DNA from: Lentzea sp. NBRC 105346
Lineage (GTDB): Bacteria; Actinomycetota; Actinomycetes; Mycobacteriales; Pseudonocardiaceae
Direction of reading: 5' to 3'
DNA: 64,000 nt
Assembly (NCBI RefSeq): GCF_030269605.1
Contig: NZ_BSTQ01000023.1
Coordinates: 1-64,000, forward strand
Shown here: positions 1 to 8,091 of the stretch, piece by piece
Layout of the letters: each line of letters opens with the position of its first letter
Position numbering within the stretch: position 1 is the first letter of the stretch
Notes under the pieces: generated by a model
What the model was told of the DNA's origin: nothing
What the model saw: only the letters and a program-made list of their open reading frames with translations
Database searches by the model: none
Made by a program: the position numbers and the translations under genes

Positions 1-14
1 GGCAGACTATGAGC

Positions 15-81
15 CACGGCCACCACTTGTCATGATCGAGTTCTTTGGACGGAACCCGAAAATGATCAAGCGGTGGCCGTG
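15..81. repeat. imperfect inverted repeat at window edge
   Basis: Bases 15-29 (CACGGCCACCACTTG) pair with 67-81 (CAAGCGGTGGCCGTG) with one mismatch, around a 37-base loop. No gene is visible on this side of the MarR gene. It could be part of the end of a gene or element lying outside the window. Confidence 0.4.
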
Positions 82-97
82 CCCATGTCAAAGATCA

Positions 98-147
98 GGA
101 GCTTCCCGGTTAAAACACCAGCAAGCGCTGGGCGCTTGGAAAGCTCC
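98..147 (-). terminator. nested stem-loops downstream of the MarR gene
   Basis: An outer stem GGAGCTT (98-104)/AAGCTCC (141-147) encloses a perfect inner stem CAAGCGC (122-128)/GCGCTTG (132-138) with a 3-base loop. It lies 31 bases beyond the stop of the leftward MarR gene, so a terminator role is a reasonable inference. There is no clear U-tract. Confidence 0.4.
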
Positions 148-177
148 CCCCATAGCAACAGCACTATCCGAAAAGGA

Positions 178-681
178 CTAATCCTCGAAGTCGCCGGCCG
201 CGCGCCGGACCTTCGACAGCAGGTCGGTGAGCTGCTCGGTCTGCCGGTCGGTCAACCCCTTCAACCCGAGGTTGACGGAGATGACGGCCTCGGTGGCCGC
301 TTCCCGGCGTTCCCGCCCCGCGTCGGTGATCTCGACGAGCGTCGTGCGCCGGTCGGTCGGATGCGGGATGCGCTTGACCAGCCCGTCGGACTCCAGCCGG
401 TCGACGATGTTGGTCACGCTCGTGGGGTGCAGCTGCAACCGTTCGCCCATGACGCGCATGGGCAGGCTCCCAGCCCGTGAGAAGTACAGCAGCACCAACG
501 CCTCGAAGCGGGCGAACGTCAGGCCGTGCGGTTTGAGGGCGGCGTCGACAGCGGACTGGATGATCTGCTGGACTCGCATCACGCTCGTGACGGCGGCCAT
601 GGCGCCGGAGGGGCCGACGCGCTCGTCCCACAGCTCCGCCGCGCGGGCGATGGGGTCGAACGGCAGCGGCTGTGACGTCAT
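178..681 (-). CDS. MarR family transcriptional regulator
   Basis: A 167-residue winged-helix protein of normal MarR length. A helical N-terminal dimerisation region is followed by the winged helix (LPMRVMGERLQLHPTSVTN as recognition helices) and a basic wing (KRIPHPTDRRTTLVEITDAG), the DxRxxxV/T wing pattern of the family. The ATG at 681 is preferred over a TTG three codons upstream. The divergent thiamine-binding gene starts 38 bases away, so the two share a very short promoter region. Autorepression and control of the neighbour are likely by analogy with other MarR loci. The ligand cannot be read from sequence. Confidence 0.85.
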   Translation of the reverse strand: MTSQPLPFDPIARAAELWDERVGPSGAMAAVTSVMRVQQIIQSAVDAALKPHGLTFARFEALVLLYFSRAGSLPMRVMGERLQLHPTSVTNIVDRLESDGLVKRIPHPTDRRTTLVEITDAGRERREAATEAVISVNLGLKGLTDRQTEQLTDLLSKVRRAAGDFED

Positions 682-719
682 GAGGCCCAAAGCTACCAGT
701 GGGTACCAGGGAGGCAGTT

Positions 720-1022
720 GTGCTCGTCGCGTTCAGTGTCAGCCCGCTCGGCGGGGAGTCCGACGGGGTGGCCGAGGCGGTCGCGGAAGCGGTGCGGGTG
801 GTCCGGGAGTCCGGGCTGCCGAATGAGACGAACGCGATGTTCACTTTGATCGAGGGTGAGTGGGACGAGGTGATGGCCGTCGTGAAGCGCGCGACCGAGG
901 TTGTGCAGGCCACGGCCCCGCGGGTGGCCCTCGTGCTCAAGGCGGACATCCGTCCCGGCCACACCGGACAGATCAAGGCGAAGGTGGAACGACTTGAGGC
1001 GCACCTGAACGACACGCCATAG
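720..1022 (+). CDS. thiamine-binding MTH1187/YkoF-type small protein
   Basis: About 100 residues beginning [11 protein letters not shown], with the conserved segments [20 protein letters not shown] and KADIRPGH. This matches the MTH1187/YqgV family, whose crystallised members form ferredoxin-like tetramers that bind thiamine-like ligands. The GTG at 720 is chosen because GGGAGG lies five bases upstream; another in-frame GTG at 699 has no such site. Its role (thiamine buffering or delivery) is inferred from the family. The gene diverges from the MarR regulator. Confidence 0.8.
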   Translation: MLVAFSVSPLGGESDGVAEAVAEAVRVVRESGLPNETNAMFTLIEGEWDEVMAVVKRATEVVQATAPRVALVLKADIRPGHTGQIKAKVERLEAHLNDTP

Positions 1023-1083
1023 TGCTGTGCCGTACTTTTAGGCCAGCCGCCGCCGTCGGGAACGTTGACGTGCGGAGGTCCCC

Positions 1084-2877
1084 GTGAGACTCGTGGCAGC
1101 CCTGCTGCTCACCCTGCTGGTCATCGCGCCGAAGGCGCAGGCGGCGCCCAAGTGGGAGAACATCGGTCCCAATGGGACGGGTGGGCGCCTGGCGTTCAGC
1201 AAGTCCCGTGTGTACGTCCTGCCGGGGGCGGGACAGCACGTCTTCCGGTCCGACGACCGCGGCCGGTCGTGGAGCCAGGGCGGCTACTTCCCCGGTGACG
1301 GGCTGCGTGGCAACGCGATCACGGCCGATCCGAACCAGCCGGACATCGTCTTCGTGGCCGGGTACGTCGGTGGCGGTGGCGCGGGGGCGATCCTGCGCAG
1401 CGCGGACGGCGGCCGGACGTTCAAGTCCGTGTTGGACACGCCGTCCGGTGTGGAGGACGTCGCCGTCGGGGCGGTGTCGTACGCGTCGGCCGAGGAGGGC
1501 GTGTACCGCAGCACGGACGGCGTGAAGTGGGAGCTGATGCCCGGTTCGCCGCCGAAGTCGGGCGACCTGCAGCTCGTCGGCGCCGACCTGTTCGTGGCGG
1601 CCGGTGACCTGTACGTGCTGCGCGACGGGGTGTGGGCGAAGTCCACGACCGCGACCGACTACGTGAGCGCGCAGAAGGACAACGTGCTCGCGCGCGACTT
1701 CAGTGCGGGCGTGCAGCTGTCGACGGACCGCGGGCGCACGTGGCGGGACGTCAAGGGCCCGTGGTCGGGCTGGACGATCTTCGCGGGGCTGACCGCGAAC
1801 GGGCAGATCCAGGTGCAGACGCTCGACGGGCACTTCGTCAGCCGTGACCTCGGCAAGACGTGGCTGCGCACGACCGCGCTGGAGACCGTCGACGTCTACG
1901 ACGACCTCGGCAGCTTCACCGACGACCCGTCGATCCAGGTCGTCGCGGCCGCGGGTGGCGTCTACACCACGCGCGACGCGTTCACGTTCACCCGCATCGG
2001 CGTGCCCGGCACCGACGTGTTGTCGCTGGCCGCCACCGGCTCGAAGCTGATCGCGGGCACGACTGTCGGGTCGTTCCAGACGACGCTGCCCGGCTCGCGG
2101 CAGGAGTGGGGTTTCGACGGCAAGGCGCCCGCGGTGATCGGCAACAAGATCGGTGCGCTCGCGGTACAGGCGCCCGGTGTGGTGCTGCGCGGCCGCAATG
2201 CCTACAAGGGCTCGCAGGACTACATCTACCTGGAGAAGTCGGTCGACTCGGGCAAGACGTGGACCACGCTGACCTCGGTCGCCGGCAACACGCGATCCAT
2301 CTCCATCGACCCGGTCAAGCCGAACCGCGTGTACGTCGGTGCCTATCTCGTCGACTGCTTCTACGTCTCCGAGGACGGCGGGCTGACCCTGCTGCCGCGC
2401 ATCCACCGGTTCCTGCGCGGCGTGAAGTCCGTCGCGGCGGACTCCGGCGGCGTGTGGGTCGGTGACGTCGGCGGGCTCTACCGGAGCACCGACGGCGGCG
2501 TCACGTTGACGAAGGTCCTCGACGCAGGAGTCAACGCCGTGCTGGTCGACCCGCGCGACGCGCACCACGTCGTCGTGCTCGGCAACACGTCGGTCTTCAC
2601 GTCGTTCGACGGCAAGACGTTCACCGAGACGCGCGACGTGACCAAGGAGCGGCTTGCGGCGGTCGCGATCGCCTCGAACGGCGTGCTGTACGCGGCGTCG
2701 CGGACGTTCTCCGGCACGACCGGGCCCGGCGTGCTGCGTTCGGTGAACGGCGGGCGCACGTGGTCGTCGCTCGGCGGCCCGAACGAGGGCATCGACTCGC
2801 TGCTCGTGTCGCCGGACGGCCGGTGGCTGTTCGCGGGAACCCAGTCCGGAAGCGTGCATCGGCGTGCGTTGAGGTGA
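1084..2877 (+). CDS. secreted BNR/VPS10-like beta-propeller protein
   Basis: A 597-residue protein with an N-terminal signal peptide (hydrophobic residues 4-15, cleavage likely after AQA near residue 21). The mature part contains repeated Asp-box (BNR) motifs of the form S-x-D-x-G-x-T-W: SDDRGRSW, SADGGRTF, STDRGRTW, SRDLGKTW, SVDSGKTW, STDGGVTL and SVNGGRTW. Asp-boxes stabilise beta-propellers in sialidases, sortilins and photosystem assembly factors. No sialidase catalytic Arg triad is evident, so a carbohydrate- or protein-binding propeller is safer than an enzyme call. The GTG start has GGAGG five bases upstream. It is followed within 12 bases by the next gene. Confidence 0.8.
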   Translation: MRLVAALLLTLLVIAPKAQAAPKWENIGPNGTGGRLAFSKSRVYVLPGAGQHVFRSDDRGRSWSQGGYFPGDGLRGNAITADPNQPDIVFVAGYVGGGGAGAILRSADGGRTFKSVLDTPSGVEDVAVGAVSYASAEEGVYRSTDGVKWELMPGSPPKSGDLQLVGADLFVAAGDLYVLRDGVWAKSTTATDYVSAQKDNVLARDFSAGVQLSTDRGRTWRDVKGPWSGWTIFAGLTANGQIQVQTLDGHFVSRDLGKTWLRTTALETVDVYDDLGSFTDDPSIQVVAAAGGVYTTRDAFTFTRIGVPGTDVLSLAATGSKLIAGTTVGSFQTTLPGSRQEWGFDGKAPAVIGNKIGALAVQAPGVVLRGRNAYKGSQDYIYLEKSVDSGKTWTTLTSVAGNTRSISIDPVKPNRVYVGAYLVDCFYVSEDGGLTLLPRIHRFLRGVKSVAADSGGVWVGDVGGLYRSTDGGVTLTKVLDAGVNAVLVDPRDAHHVVVLGNTSVFTSFDGKTFTETRDVTKERLAAVAIASNGVLYAASRTFSGTTGPGVLRSVNGGRTWSSLGGPNEGIDSLLVSPDGRWLFAGTQSGSVHRRALR

Positions 2878-2889
2878 ATCATCGCGGGG

Positions 2890-3705
2890 GTGGATCCCCG
2901 TCAGATGTGGTTTCGCTACGAGCCTTATCACGACGTCACGTACTTCACGCCCGAGTCGCGTGCCGCGACCGACGAGCTGGGGTGCAAGGGCGGATGGATG
3001 GGCTATTTCGGGATGCGGGCCGCACCCCTGGGTGCGGCCTCGCCCGAGCTCGTGACCGCGGTCTTCTACAACTTCGCGCCGCGCATGGTGCACCGTGCGC
3101 TACCTGACGCCTGGGCGGTCGCGTCTCCCGACGAGTTCCTGGAGACGCGGCTGCTCGGCGCCGACCGCGCGTTGCGACGGATGCTGGGTGACGTGTCGGG
3201 CCTCGAGGAGGCGGCCTCGCTCGCGCGTGAGGCCGCGCTGCTCGCCCCGATCGCCGGACGGCCGCTGGCCGCGGCGAACCGGGCCCTGCCGTGGCCGTCC
3301 GAGCCGCACCTCGTGCTGTGGCACGCGTGCACGATCCTGCGCGAGTCGCGCGGCGACGGTCACGTGGCCGCACTGGTCGCCGCCGGCATCGGCCCGCTGC
3401 AGGCGTTGGTGCTGTACGCGGCCGCGCACGGCCTCGATCCCGCGTACATGCGCGCGGCCCGTGGTTGGACGGAGGAGGAGTGGGACGCGACTTCTTCTTC
3501 GGGTGACCTGGCGGTCGTGGAACGTGCCACGGACCTGGCCGCCCGCGAGCCGTGGGACACCTTCGGCCACGACAGGACCGTGCGGCTGGCGAAGCTCCTG
3601 GAGCCGCTGGCACTGCGAATCGCGTCGCAGAACGAGGCGATGCGGGTTAACCCGATGGCCCTGGACCCGGTCCGGGAACTGGCCGTGCCAGGATGGAACA
3701 CGTGA
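2890..3705 (+). CDS. SCO6745/SalK-family protein
   Basis: A 271-residue cytoplasmic protein opening with [17 protein letters not shown] and a [15 protein letters not shown] motif, typical of the actinobacterial SCO6745 (SalK-like) family. That family is an all-helical fold of unknown biochemical role. No signal peptide or membrane segment is seen. The GTG at 2890 follows a purine-rich stretch (GCGGGGG). Its 3' end overlaps the next gene by 13 bases, suggesting translational coupling. Family assignment is from recognition, not a search; function is unknown. Confidence 0.7.
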   Translation: MDPRQMWFRYEPYHDVTYFTPESRAATDELGCKGGWMGYFGMRAAPLGAASPELVTAVFYNFAPRMVHRALPDAWAVASPDEFLETRLLGADRALRRMLGDVSGLEEAASLAREAALLAPIAGRPLAAANRALPWPSEPHLVLWHACTILRESRGDGHVAALVAAGIGPLQALVLYAAAHGLDPAYMRAARGWTEEEWDATSSSGDLAVVERATDLAAREPWDTFGHDRTVRLAKLLEPLALRIASQNEAMRVNPMALDPVRELAVPGWNT

Positions 3706-4667
3706 CAAGGCCTGACCCTCGCAAGACCGCAGCTCTGTCCGCCGCGCTCTCCGGTGCCGTCGACCTGGGCGCACTGAAGGCCCGCGCCGAGGCCGCCGCG
3801 CGCCAACCGGCCGCCTCCGCCTCTGCCTCGAACGGTGCCGCCGCCGGCCAGGTGCCGTGGATCGTCGACGTCACCGAGGCCACGTTCCAGGCCGTGGTGG
3901 AACAGTCGTTGCAGGTCCCGGTAGTCGTGCACCTGGGTGCGTCGTACAGCCCCGAGTCGCAGCAGCTGGCCACCTCGCTCGAGAAGCTCGCGCAGGTCAG
4001 CGGTGGCGCGTGGATCTTCGCGCGCGTCGACCTGGAGCAGGCGCCGCGCATCGGCCAGGCGTTCGGCGTCCAGTCGGTGCCGACCGTGGTCGCCATCGCC
4101 GCCGGTCAGCCCATCGACGCCTTCGCGGGCCCGCTCGGCGACCCCGAGCTCAAGCAGTGGATCGCCCGCCTGCTCGACGCCCTGCGCGACCGCCTGCCGG
4201 GCATCCGTGCCGGTGAGGCCAACGCGGGCGCCGTCCCGGCCGACGAGGAGCCGCCGGAGGACCCGCGTTTCGTGGCCGCCGAGGAGGCGTTCGAGCAGGG
4301 CGACTACGCCGGTGCGCAGGCCGCCTACGAGCAGATCCTCGCCTCGGAGCCGTCCAACGAGCTCGCCAAGGCAGGCCTCGCCCAGGTCAAGTTCGCGGCC
4401 CGCGCCGAGGCCGTCGACCCGTCCGTGGTCGCGTGCGCCGACGCCGCCCCGGACGACATCGACGCGCAGCTCGCGGCCGCCGACGCGCAGATCGCCGCGC
4501 AGCAGGTGGAGGAGGCGTTCAAGCGTCTCGTGGACACCGTGCGGCGCGTGTTCGGCGATGATCGTGACCGCGTGCGCGAGCACCTGGTCGGGCTGTTCGA
4601 GCTGTTCCCGTCGGACGACCCACGCGTCGCGGCGGCCCGGCGCAACCTGGCGAGCGCCCTGTTCTGA
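3693..4667 (+). CDS. thioredoxin-fold/TPR co-chaperone (CnoX/YbbN-like)
   Basis: A 324-residue protein. An Ala-rich N-terminal tail (1-50) precedes a thioredoxin fold (about 55-165, with [19 protein letters not shown] and the cis-Pro segment [10 protein letters not shown]). TPR-like helices fill the C-terminal half ([19 protein letters not shown] and the [20 protein letters not shown] region). The redox CxxC is replaced by SPES, as in many actinobacterial YbbN relatives, so it is probably a holdase or protein-binding module rather than an oxidoreductase. It overlaps the SCO6745-family gene and is followed by a strong hairpin. Confidence 0.85.
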   Translation: MEHVTRPDPRKTAALSAALSGAVDLGALKARAEAAARQPAASASASNGAAAGQVPWIVDVTEATFQAVVEQSLQVPVVVHLGASYSPESQQLATSLEKLAQVSGGAWIFARVDLEQAPRIGQAFGVQSVPTVVAIAAGQPIDAFAGPLGDPELKQWIARLLDALRDRLPGIRAGEANAGAVPADEEPPEDPRFVAAEEAFEQGDYAGAQAAYEQILASEPSNELAKAGLAQVKFAARAEAVDPSVVACADAAPDDIDAQLAAADAQIAAQQVEEAFKRLVDTVRRVFGDDRDRVREHLVGLFELFPSDDPRVAAARRNLASALF

Positions 4668-4681
4668 GTTCCGGCCGATGC

Positions 4682-4714
4682 GGTCCAGGTCGACTCCGTT
4701 GACCTGGACCCTTT
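4682..4714 (+). terminator. hairpin terminator after the CnoX-like gene
   Basis: A perfect 10-bp stem GGTCCAGGTC (4682-4691)/GACCTGGACC (4701-4710) with a 9-base loop is followed by CTTT. It begins 15 bases after the stop codon and looks like an intrinsic terminator with a short U-tract. Confidence 0.7.
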
Positions 4715-4762
4715 GGGCTGCGCCCCCCGGTTTCCAGCCTACCGATGGGGTCTGACAGTTCC

Positions 4763-4872
4763 GCGAGTCGTACGTTCCCGCCCCGTGTGTCGTACGTTCC
4801 CGCCCCCTGAGTTGTACGTTCCCGCCCCCCGATCGTGAGCTCCCAAGTCCCGATCGTGCGTTCCCACCCAGA
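4763..4872. repeat. five direct units of a 22-bp module
   Basis: The 313-base gap between the CnoX-like gene and the zinc protease holds five head-to-tail 22-bp units at 4763, 4785, 4807, 4829 and 4851. The first three share TCGTACGTTCCCGCCCC (unit 3 has TTG for TCG); the last two are degenerate (GATCGTGAGCTCCC and GATCGTGCGTTCCC). The same module recurs in inverted form at 46927-47019. No coding sequence was found in the rest of the gap; the downstream promoter should lie between about 4873 and 4980. Confidence 0.75.
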
Positions 4873-4980
4873 CCCGCGGGCCCGAACGGACAGTTCAGAG
4901 GTGTCGAGTGGGCAACTCACCAGGGCTGAATGTCCCACTCGCGCCAGGTGGGACCCGCCGGACAAGTAGGGTTCGGCCCC

Positions 4981-6417
4981 ATGGGGTTCGTTCGTCTCAC
5001 CGCGGCGGTGGCCGCGCTCTCGATGCTCTGCGCGTGCAGCTCGGTCGTCGAGGGCACACCGAGAGGCGAGCGGCCCGACCCGACGAAGGTCGCCGGACTG
5101 GACATCACCACGGGCGACAGCGGACCGAAGAAGGGCGTGCCCGACGCCGACCTGCACGTCGAGAACGGCGACGGCGGCGAGATGGACCGGCTGGCGATCA
5201 ACACGCTCGCCGACGTGCAGGAGTTCTGGACCGCGGAGCTGCCCGCGCAGTTCGGGGGTAAGGCGTTCGAGCCGGTGAAGCGGCTGGTGTCGTACGACTC
5301 GACGGGTAAGGGCGTCGAAGTCTGCAAGATCGACACCGCGGGCGTCGCGAACGCGTTCTACTGCTCGCTCGACGACAGCATCACGTGGGATCGCGGCGAT
5401 CTGCTGCCGATGTTGAACGACTCGTTCGGCCCGCTCGCCGTGGTGACCGTGCTGGCGCACGAGATGGGCCACGCCGTTCAGTACAAGCTCGGGTCCGCCT
5501 CCGGCATCACGCAGAACACGCCGTCGATCGTGAAGGAACAGCAGGCCGACTGCTACGCGGGCACGTTCTTCCGGTGGATGGCGGAGGACAAGGCCAAGCA
5601 CTTCCAGATCTCGACCGGGCCGGGGCTGAACAAGGTCCTGCAGACGATGTTCTTCATCCGCGACTCGGCCGGCCAGTCGTTCGAGAAGCAGGGGGCGCAC
5701 GGCAGCGCCTTCGACCGCGTGTCGGCGTTCCAGTTCGGGTTCGCGCGCGGCGCCAAGAGGTGTGCCGACATCGACGAGGCCGAGATCCAGCAGCGCATCA
5801 CCGAGCGAAAGTTCGACCCCAAGGACACCGACACCGGGCAGGGGCGCGGCAACGCCAAGGTCGACAGCGAGCAGTACCTGCAGGCGCTGGAACGGAGTCT
5901 GCGCGAGGCCTACAAGTCGTCCGGCGCCACGTTCCCCGCCCTCGACCGGGCCGGCACCAACGAGTGCAACGACGCCAAGACGACGAACCCCGCGTCCTTC
6001 TGCCCGGCCAGCAACCAGGTGGGGCTCGACCTTCCCGGACTGGTGCGCGTCGGCACGCCACCGAAGAAGGGACAGAAGGGCGGCATCGGCGACTTCGCCG
6101 CGTTCGCCGTCATCGCGTCACGCTTTTCGCTGTCCATTCAGAAGGCGACCGGGTTCCGGCTCGACGACGAGGCCGCCGGGCAGCGGACCGCGTGCCTCAC
6201 CGGGGCGTGGGCGGGCGAGACGAACAAGCCGACCGCGGAGCTCAAGCTGTCGCCGGGTGATCTGGACGAGGCGGTCGCGGAGTTGCTGGCGGACAACAGT
6301 TTGATCGCTGCGGACGTCAACGGGCAGACCGTCCCGTCGGGCTTCGCCCGGGTCGAGGCCTTCGGGGACGGGTTCTTCGGCGGGTCCAGCACCTGCGTGC
6401 GGAAGTACTCGAACTAG
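4981..6417 (+). CDS. lipoprotein neutral zinc metallopeptidase (copy 1)
   Basis: A 478-residue lipoprotein. The lipobox L16-C17-A18-C19 sets the ATG at 4981 as start (an in-frame ATG at 4930 would bury it). The zinc motif HEMGHAVQ begins at residue 160 within VTVLAHEMGH, followed by the ADCYAG segment expected to supply a third ligand region and by AHGSAFDRVSAFQFG. This is the arrangement of the putative neutral zinc metallopeptidase family (PF04228-like). It is probably exported and anchored to the outer membrane face. It converges on a paralogue, sharing four bases at the stops. Substrate is unknown. Confidence 0.85.
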   Translation: MGFVRLTAAVAALSMLCACSSVVEGTPRGERPDPTKVAGLDITTGDSGPKKGVPDADLHVENGDGGEMDRLAINTLADVQEFWTAELPAQFGGKAFEPVKRLVSYDSTGKGVEVCKIDTAGVANAFYCSLDDSITWDRGDLLPMLNDSFGPLAVVTVLAHEMGHAVQYKLGSASGITQNTPSIVKEQQADCYAGTFFRWMAEDKAKHFQISTGPGLNKVLQTMFFIRDSAGQSFEKQGAHGSAFDRVSAFQFGFARGAKRCADIDEAEIQQRITERKFDPKDTDTGQGRGNAKVDSEQYLQALERSLREAYKSSGATFPALDRAGTNECNDAKTTNPASFCPASNQVGLDLPGLVRVGTPPKKGQKGGIGDFAAFAVIASRFSLSIQKATGFRLDDEAAGQRTACLTGAWAGETNKPTAELKLSPGDLDEAVAELLADNSLIAADVNGQTVPSGFARVEAFGDGFFGGSSTCVRKYSN

Positions 6418-7784
6418 GACACACCGCACTTCTTGGCGCCCTCGAAGACGCCCACGCGGAACACGGCCACGCGCTGGAACCCCGGCTCCAGCGCCGAACC
6501 ACCGGAGCTGTCCCGCGCCGCGAAGTTGTACTCCAGCAACACGTTCACGGCCTCGTCCATGTCACCGGGTGACAACCCGAAGCCGTCCTTACGCGCCAGC
6601 ACCGTGCCCGTGTAGGCGCCGGCCAGGCACAACGCCGAACGAGCGGCCTCGTCTCCGGAGACCGGCTTGCCCAGCACGGCCAGCTCGGCCATGCCGTAGC
6701 GGGACGCGAGCAGCACGCCGGTCGCGTAGTCGCCCAGTTCCTTGTGCAGCTCGGGCAACGTCTGCTTCACGTCGACCTTGATGGTCTTGTCGGACGGGCA
6801 GTACGCGACCGGTCCTTGATCACCGGAACAGGTCGGCTCCTCCTGCGACGCCTCCGCCTTCGGTGCGGTGTAAGTCTTTCCGAGCTGCTGGGCCAGCGCT
6901 TCGTAGAACTTGTTGAGGTCCGGCGTGATCGACTCGAGCATGTCGGAGAACGGCAGGTTGCCGCCGCGCGCGCGGTCGTCGATGTTGGTGAACGCCGCCT
7001 GCGTGAAGACCCGGTTCTGCACGGTCATCGCGGCGCAGAACTTCGAGCCCTGCTGGTAGCCGTCCTGGAACGCGGCCACGCGGTCGAACGCGCTGCCGTG
7101 CGCCTGCGCGTCCGTGGGCGAGGTGCCGACCGGGTCGCGGAACGTGATCAGCGCGCCGAGCGCCGAGTCGAGGGTGTCGCTGCCGATGTCCAGGTGCGGC
7201 GCCTGGCCGTCGTTGACCCACTTGATGAACGAGCCGGCGAAGCAGTCGGCCATGGCCTCGGTGAGGATCGTCGGGAACCGGTCCGGCTCGCGGCGTTCCG
7301 CCTCGGGCGTGATGCCCATGCGGCGCTGCACGGCGTGGCCCATCTCGTGCGCCAGCACGATCACGACCGCGGCCTGGCCGAACTTGTCCTCCAGTACCGG
7401 CAGCAGCGCCGTGCGGTCCCACGCGATCGCGTCCGCGGCGGGACAGTAGAAAGCGTTGCCTTCGACGTCCGAGGCTTTCTCCGTACACGGTGGGGGTTTC
7501 GCCGAATTGTCCGAAGTGTCGACCGAGTAGTAACCGCCGGTCAGCTTCTGCCACGGTTTGCCGAAGGTCGACTTGAAGGCGTCCGTCCAGTACTGCTCGA
7601 TGTCCGTGAGCGCCGTCGCGGCCAGCTGGTCGATCCGGCCGCCGTCGGTGCCGCGCACCTCGGTCGTGCTCGAGCCCTCGTTGCGCACGACCTTCGCGGC
7701 GGTCGGCCGCCCTGGTATCGCGGTGGAGCATCCCGCGACGACGAGTGCCAGCACGACCAGCAACGCGATCTTCGACTGCCGCAT
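6414..7784 (-). CDS. lipoprotein neutral zinc metallopeptidase (copy 2)
   Basis: A 456-residue paralogue of the convergent neighbour. A signal peptide with lipobox VAGC at about residue 20 supports the ATG at 7784, which has AGGGTG just upstream. The zinc motif HEMGHAVQRRMG starts at residue 146, followed by MADCFAGSFIKWV and AHGSAFDRVAAFQDG, collinear with the first copy. Both proteins end with a Cys-containing segment and share the KLSPGDLDEAV/GLSPGDMDEAV motif near the C-terminus. The stop codons of the two genes overlap (6414-6417). Family placement is firm; function beyond probable extracytoplasmic proteolysis is not known. Confidence 0.85.
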   Translation of the reverse strand: MRQSKIALLVVLALVVAGCSTAIPGRPTAAKVVRNEGSSTTEVRGTDGGRIDQLAATALTDIEQYWTDAFKSTFGKPWQKLTGGYYSVDTSDNSAKPPPCTEKASDVEGNAFYCPAADAIAWDRTALLPVLEDKFGQAAVVIVLAHEMGHAVQRRMGITPEAERREPDRFPTILTEAMADCFAGSFIKWVNDGQAPHLDIGSDTLDSALGALITFRDPVGTSPTDAQAHGSAFDRVAAFQDGYQQGSKFCAAMTVQNRVFTQAAFTNIDDRARGGNLPFSDMLESITPDLNKFYEALAQQLGKTYTAPKAEASQEEPTCSGDQGPVAYCPSDKTIKVDVKQTLPELHKELGDYATGVLLASRYGMAELAVLGKPVSGDEAARSALCLAGAYTGTVLARKDGFGLSPGDMDEAVNVLLEYNFAARDSSGGSALEPGFQRVAVFRVGVFEGAKKCGVS

Positions 7785-8091
7785 CACCCTATTGTGCAGT
7801 GTGCGGCCCGGCCTGGCTGGTGTGTTCGGCGGCATGTTAGGGCCAACGTGTCCGGCGTCGCTCCGGTTCACCGCCACGGGTGATGACGATCGTCGGAACC
7901 TCACTCAGTGCGTTGTCTGAACCTTTGCGCGGTCTTGACGCGATAAATCCGATCGCAGGCGCGGTCGACGAACGAATTCACTCGGCTGGGTATCACCCGT
8001 AACGGGGATGAACGCGCGGGTAATGCGCTCACTTCAAATATATGTTTCACGTCCCATTTTCGTTGTTCCCACCGGAGCAGGGAGTCCTCCT
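7785..8091. other. divergent promoter region, no gene seen
   Basis: 307 bases between the leftward zinc-protease lipoprotein and the first giant surface-protein gene. The right half is AT-richer than its surroundings (around TTCAAATATATGTTTC at 8034). It ends with GGAG at 8081-8084, seven bases before the GTG at 8092. A CCCGTaACGGG dyad lies near 8000. No convincing sigma-70 pair can be named. Confidence 0.5.

Noticed and set aside
73-480. Rightward frame overlapping the MarR gene
   Set aside because: The MarR frame carries a recognisable winged helix; the other frame is composition noise.
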